In this document: positions 6,881 to 7,397 of the stretch, piece by piece
How positions within the stretch are numbered: the stretch's first letter is position 1
How the letters are laid out: each line of letters starts with the position of its first letter
NCBI GenBank assembly: GCA_946885665.1
Contig: CAMPGT010000199.1
Coordinates: forward strand, 1 to 7,397
Length of the DNA: 7,397 bases
Source of the DNA: an uncultured Chitinophagaceae bacterium
Lineage (GTDB): Bacteria > Bacteroidota > Bacteroidia > Chitinophagales > Chitinophagaceae
Direction: 5' to 3'
Made by a program: the position numbers and the translations under genes
The notes under the pieces: generated by a model
What the model was told of the DNA's origin: nothing
The model's input: the letters and a program-made list of their open reading frames with translations, nothing else
The model's database searches: none

Positions 6881-7296
6881 TAGTTATCAAACTTCACCAC
6901 CGGGTCGTCCTTGTAGTTCTCATTGTACTTCACAAAGAAATAGAGATACAGCACACGGCTGATGCGCATCAGCCAGGGTTGTAAAATAATCAGCGAGGTG
7001 ATGGACAAACCCATCCACCAGAAAAAGCGGTTATCCTTTGTTGAGAAGCCGATGATCATCCACCATAAGATAAACGTCACAATTAGATATAGTATGGAGA
7101 GGGCGTAGCTTACATAGCCGGTTCCGTACCAGAAGCCGGGCTCCAGTTCGTAGGGTTGTTTGCATACGGGGCACTTTTCGGGCATGGAAAGTACTTTTCT
7201 CAGCTTCCAGGGATTGGCGTTGTGGAACATGTGTCCACGGCGGCAGCGCGGGCATTTCATTGACAGAACGCTCCACAATAAACCGGGTTTCGGCAT
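6877..7296 (-). CDS. DUF983-family zinc-ribbon membrane protein
   Basis: This 139-residue protein has an N-terminal zinc-ribbon-like pair, CPRC (15-18) and CPVC (42-45), followed by two predicted membrane helices at about 60-84 and 91-110. Order and spacing, including the GHMFHN segment at 21-26 after the first Cys pair and the EPGFWYGTGYVSY segment (52-64), match the DUF983 family of uncharacterised Bacteroidota and proteobacterial membrane proteins. The four cysteines probably bind zinc on one side of the membrane; this is inferred from spacing. No function is established. The start at 7296 places the first CxxC near the N-terminus as in the family. It stands alone on this strand within the window, and its 3' end overlaps the convergent DUF2721 gene by 4 bp. 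A perfect 18-bp palindrome lies in its 3' third. Confidence 0.9.
   Translation of the reverse strand: MPKPGLLWSVLSMKCPRCRRGHMFHNANPWKLRKVLSMPEKCPVCKQPYELEPGFWYGTGYVSYALSILYLIVTFILWWMIIGFSTKDNRFFWWMGLSITSLIILQPWLMRISRVLYLYFFVKYNENYKDDPVVKFDNY
6957..6974. repeat. perfect 18-bp palindrome inside the DUF983 gene
   Basis: GGCTGATGCGCATCAGCC is identical to its reverse complement. It lies within codons for Leu-Met-Arg-Ile-Ser near residues 108-113 of DUF983, about 80 bp before the stop. No T-run follows on either strand, so it is not an intrinsic terminator. It may be a protein-binding site, an RNA stem near the convergent gene ends, or chance. Confidence 0.6.
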
Positions 7297-7330
7297 TTCG
7301 CGAAGTTAATGATTCTAGTTCCTGTTCCAA

Positions 7331-7351
7331 ATTGCCTATTGCCCATTGTCC
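7331..7351 (+). repeat. 7-bp tandem repeat (three units) abutting repeat copy 3
   Basis: The units are ATTGCCT, ATTGCCC and ATTGTCC, with one or two changes between neighbours. The last unit overlaps the GTCC that begins the third 42-bp repeat. It is non-coding and upstream of the leftward DUF983 start. Such short arrays next to GC-rich repeats suggest a composite intergenic element; the function is unknown. Confidence 0.65.
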
Positions 7352-7389
7352 ACCCCCGGCGCTTCGCGCCACCCCCGCCAGCGGGGGAT
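7348..7389 (+). repeat. 42-bp GC-rich double-hairpin repeat, copy 3
   Basis: Third direct copy, in the same orientation as copies 1 and 2 and more than 7 kb away. It differs from copy 1 by one base and from copy 2 by two. The hairpins are GGCGC/GCGCC with a TTC loop (7358-7370) and CCCCCGC/GCGGGGG around CA (7372-7387). The following ATACGTTCTT runs to the window edge and parallels ATAGTTCTT after copy 1, so the element probably continues outside. It lies upstream of the leftward DUF983 gene, so unlike copies 1 and 2 it is not at that gene's 3' end. Confidence 0.9.
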
Positions 7390-7397
7390 ACGTTCTT

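Overview
This window looks like an ordinary, compact stretch of chromosome from a member of the Bacteroidota, probably close to Chitinophagaceae. The evidence is a Bacteroidota-type dihydroorotase with an Asp-Asp-Gln-Val-His metal motif, a Bacteroidota-style thiolase and EngB, a Wzi/RemB-like outer-membrane barrel, weak Shine-Dalgarno sequences, and one exact match to the Bacteroidota -7 promoter box (TAnnTTTG). The taxonomic placement is from memory of family sequences, not from a search.

Layout from left to right. Positions 1-146 are non-coding and hold two copies of a GC-rich 42-bp double-hairpin repeat. Next is a leftward two-gene unit: dihydroorotase (1470-2813) followed after 9 bp by a short MutS-family ATPase (147-1460). 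Reading rightward from 2832 is an exported beta-barrel protein resembling the Wzi capsule-assembly family. Its stop lies 6 bp from the stop of the leftward ribosome-assembly GTPase engB (4542-5171). A thiolase (5194-6369) is divergent from engB and is followed by a good intrinsic terminator at 6434-6463. A small DUF2721 membrane protein (6479-6880) then converges on a zinc-ribbon DUF983 membrane protein (6877-7296), with overlapping stop codons. The last 101 bp are non-coding and carry a 7-bp tandem repeat that runs into a third copy of the 42-bp repeat.

The genes do not form one pathway. They are mostly housekeeping functions (pyrimidine synthesis, ribosome assembly, acyl-CoA metabolism, envelope) on alternating strands with very short gaps, so promoters and terminators must often lie inside neighbouring genes. 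I found no tRNA, rRNA, CRISPR array, transposase, phage gene or defence island. I see no convincing new multi-gene system. The items most worth a second look are the dispersed 42-bp repeat, the mismatch-recognition-less MutS-like ATPase behind pyrC, the Gln-for-His metal motif in the dihydroorotase, and a perfect 18-bp palindrome inside the DUF983 gene.
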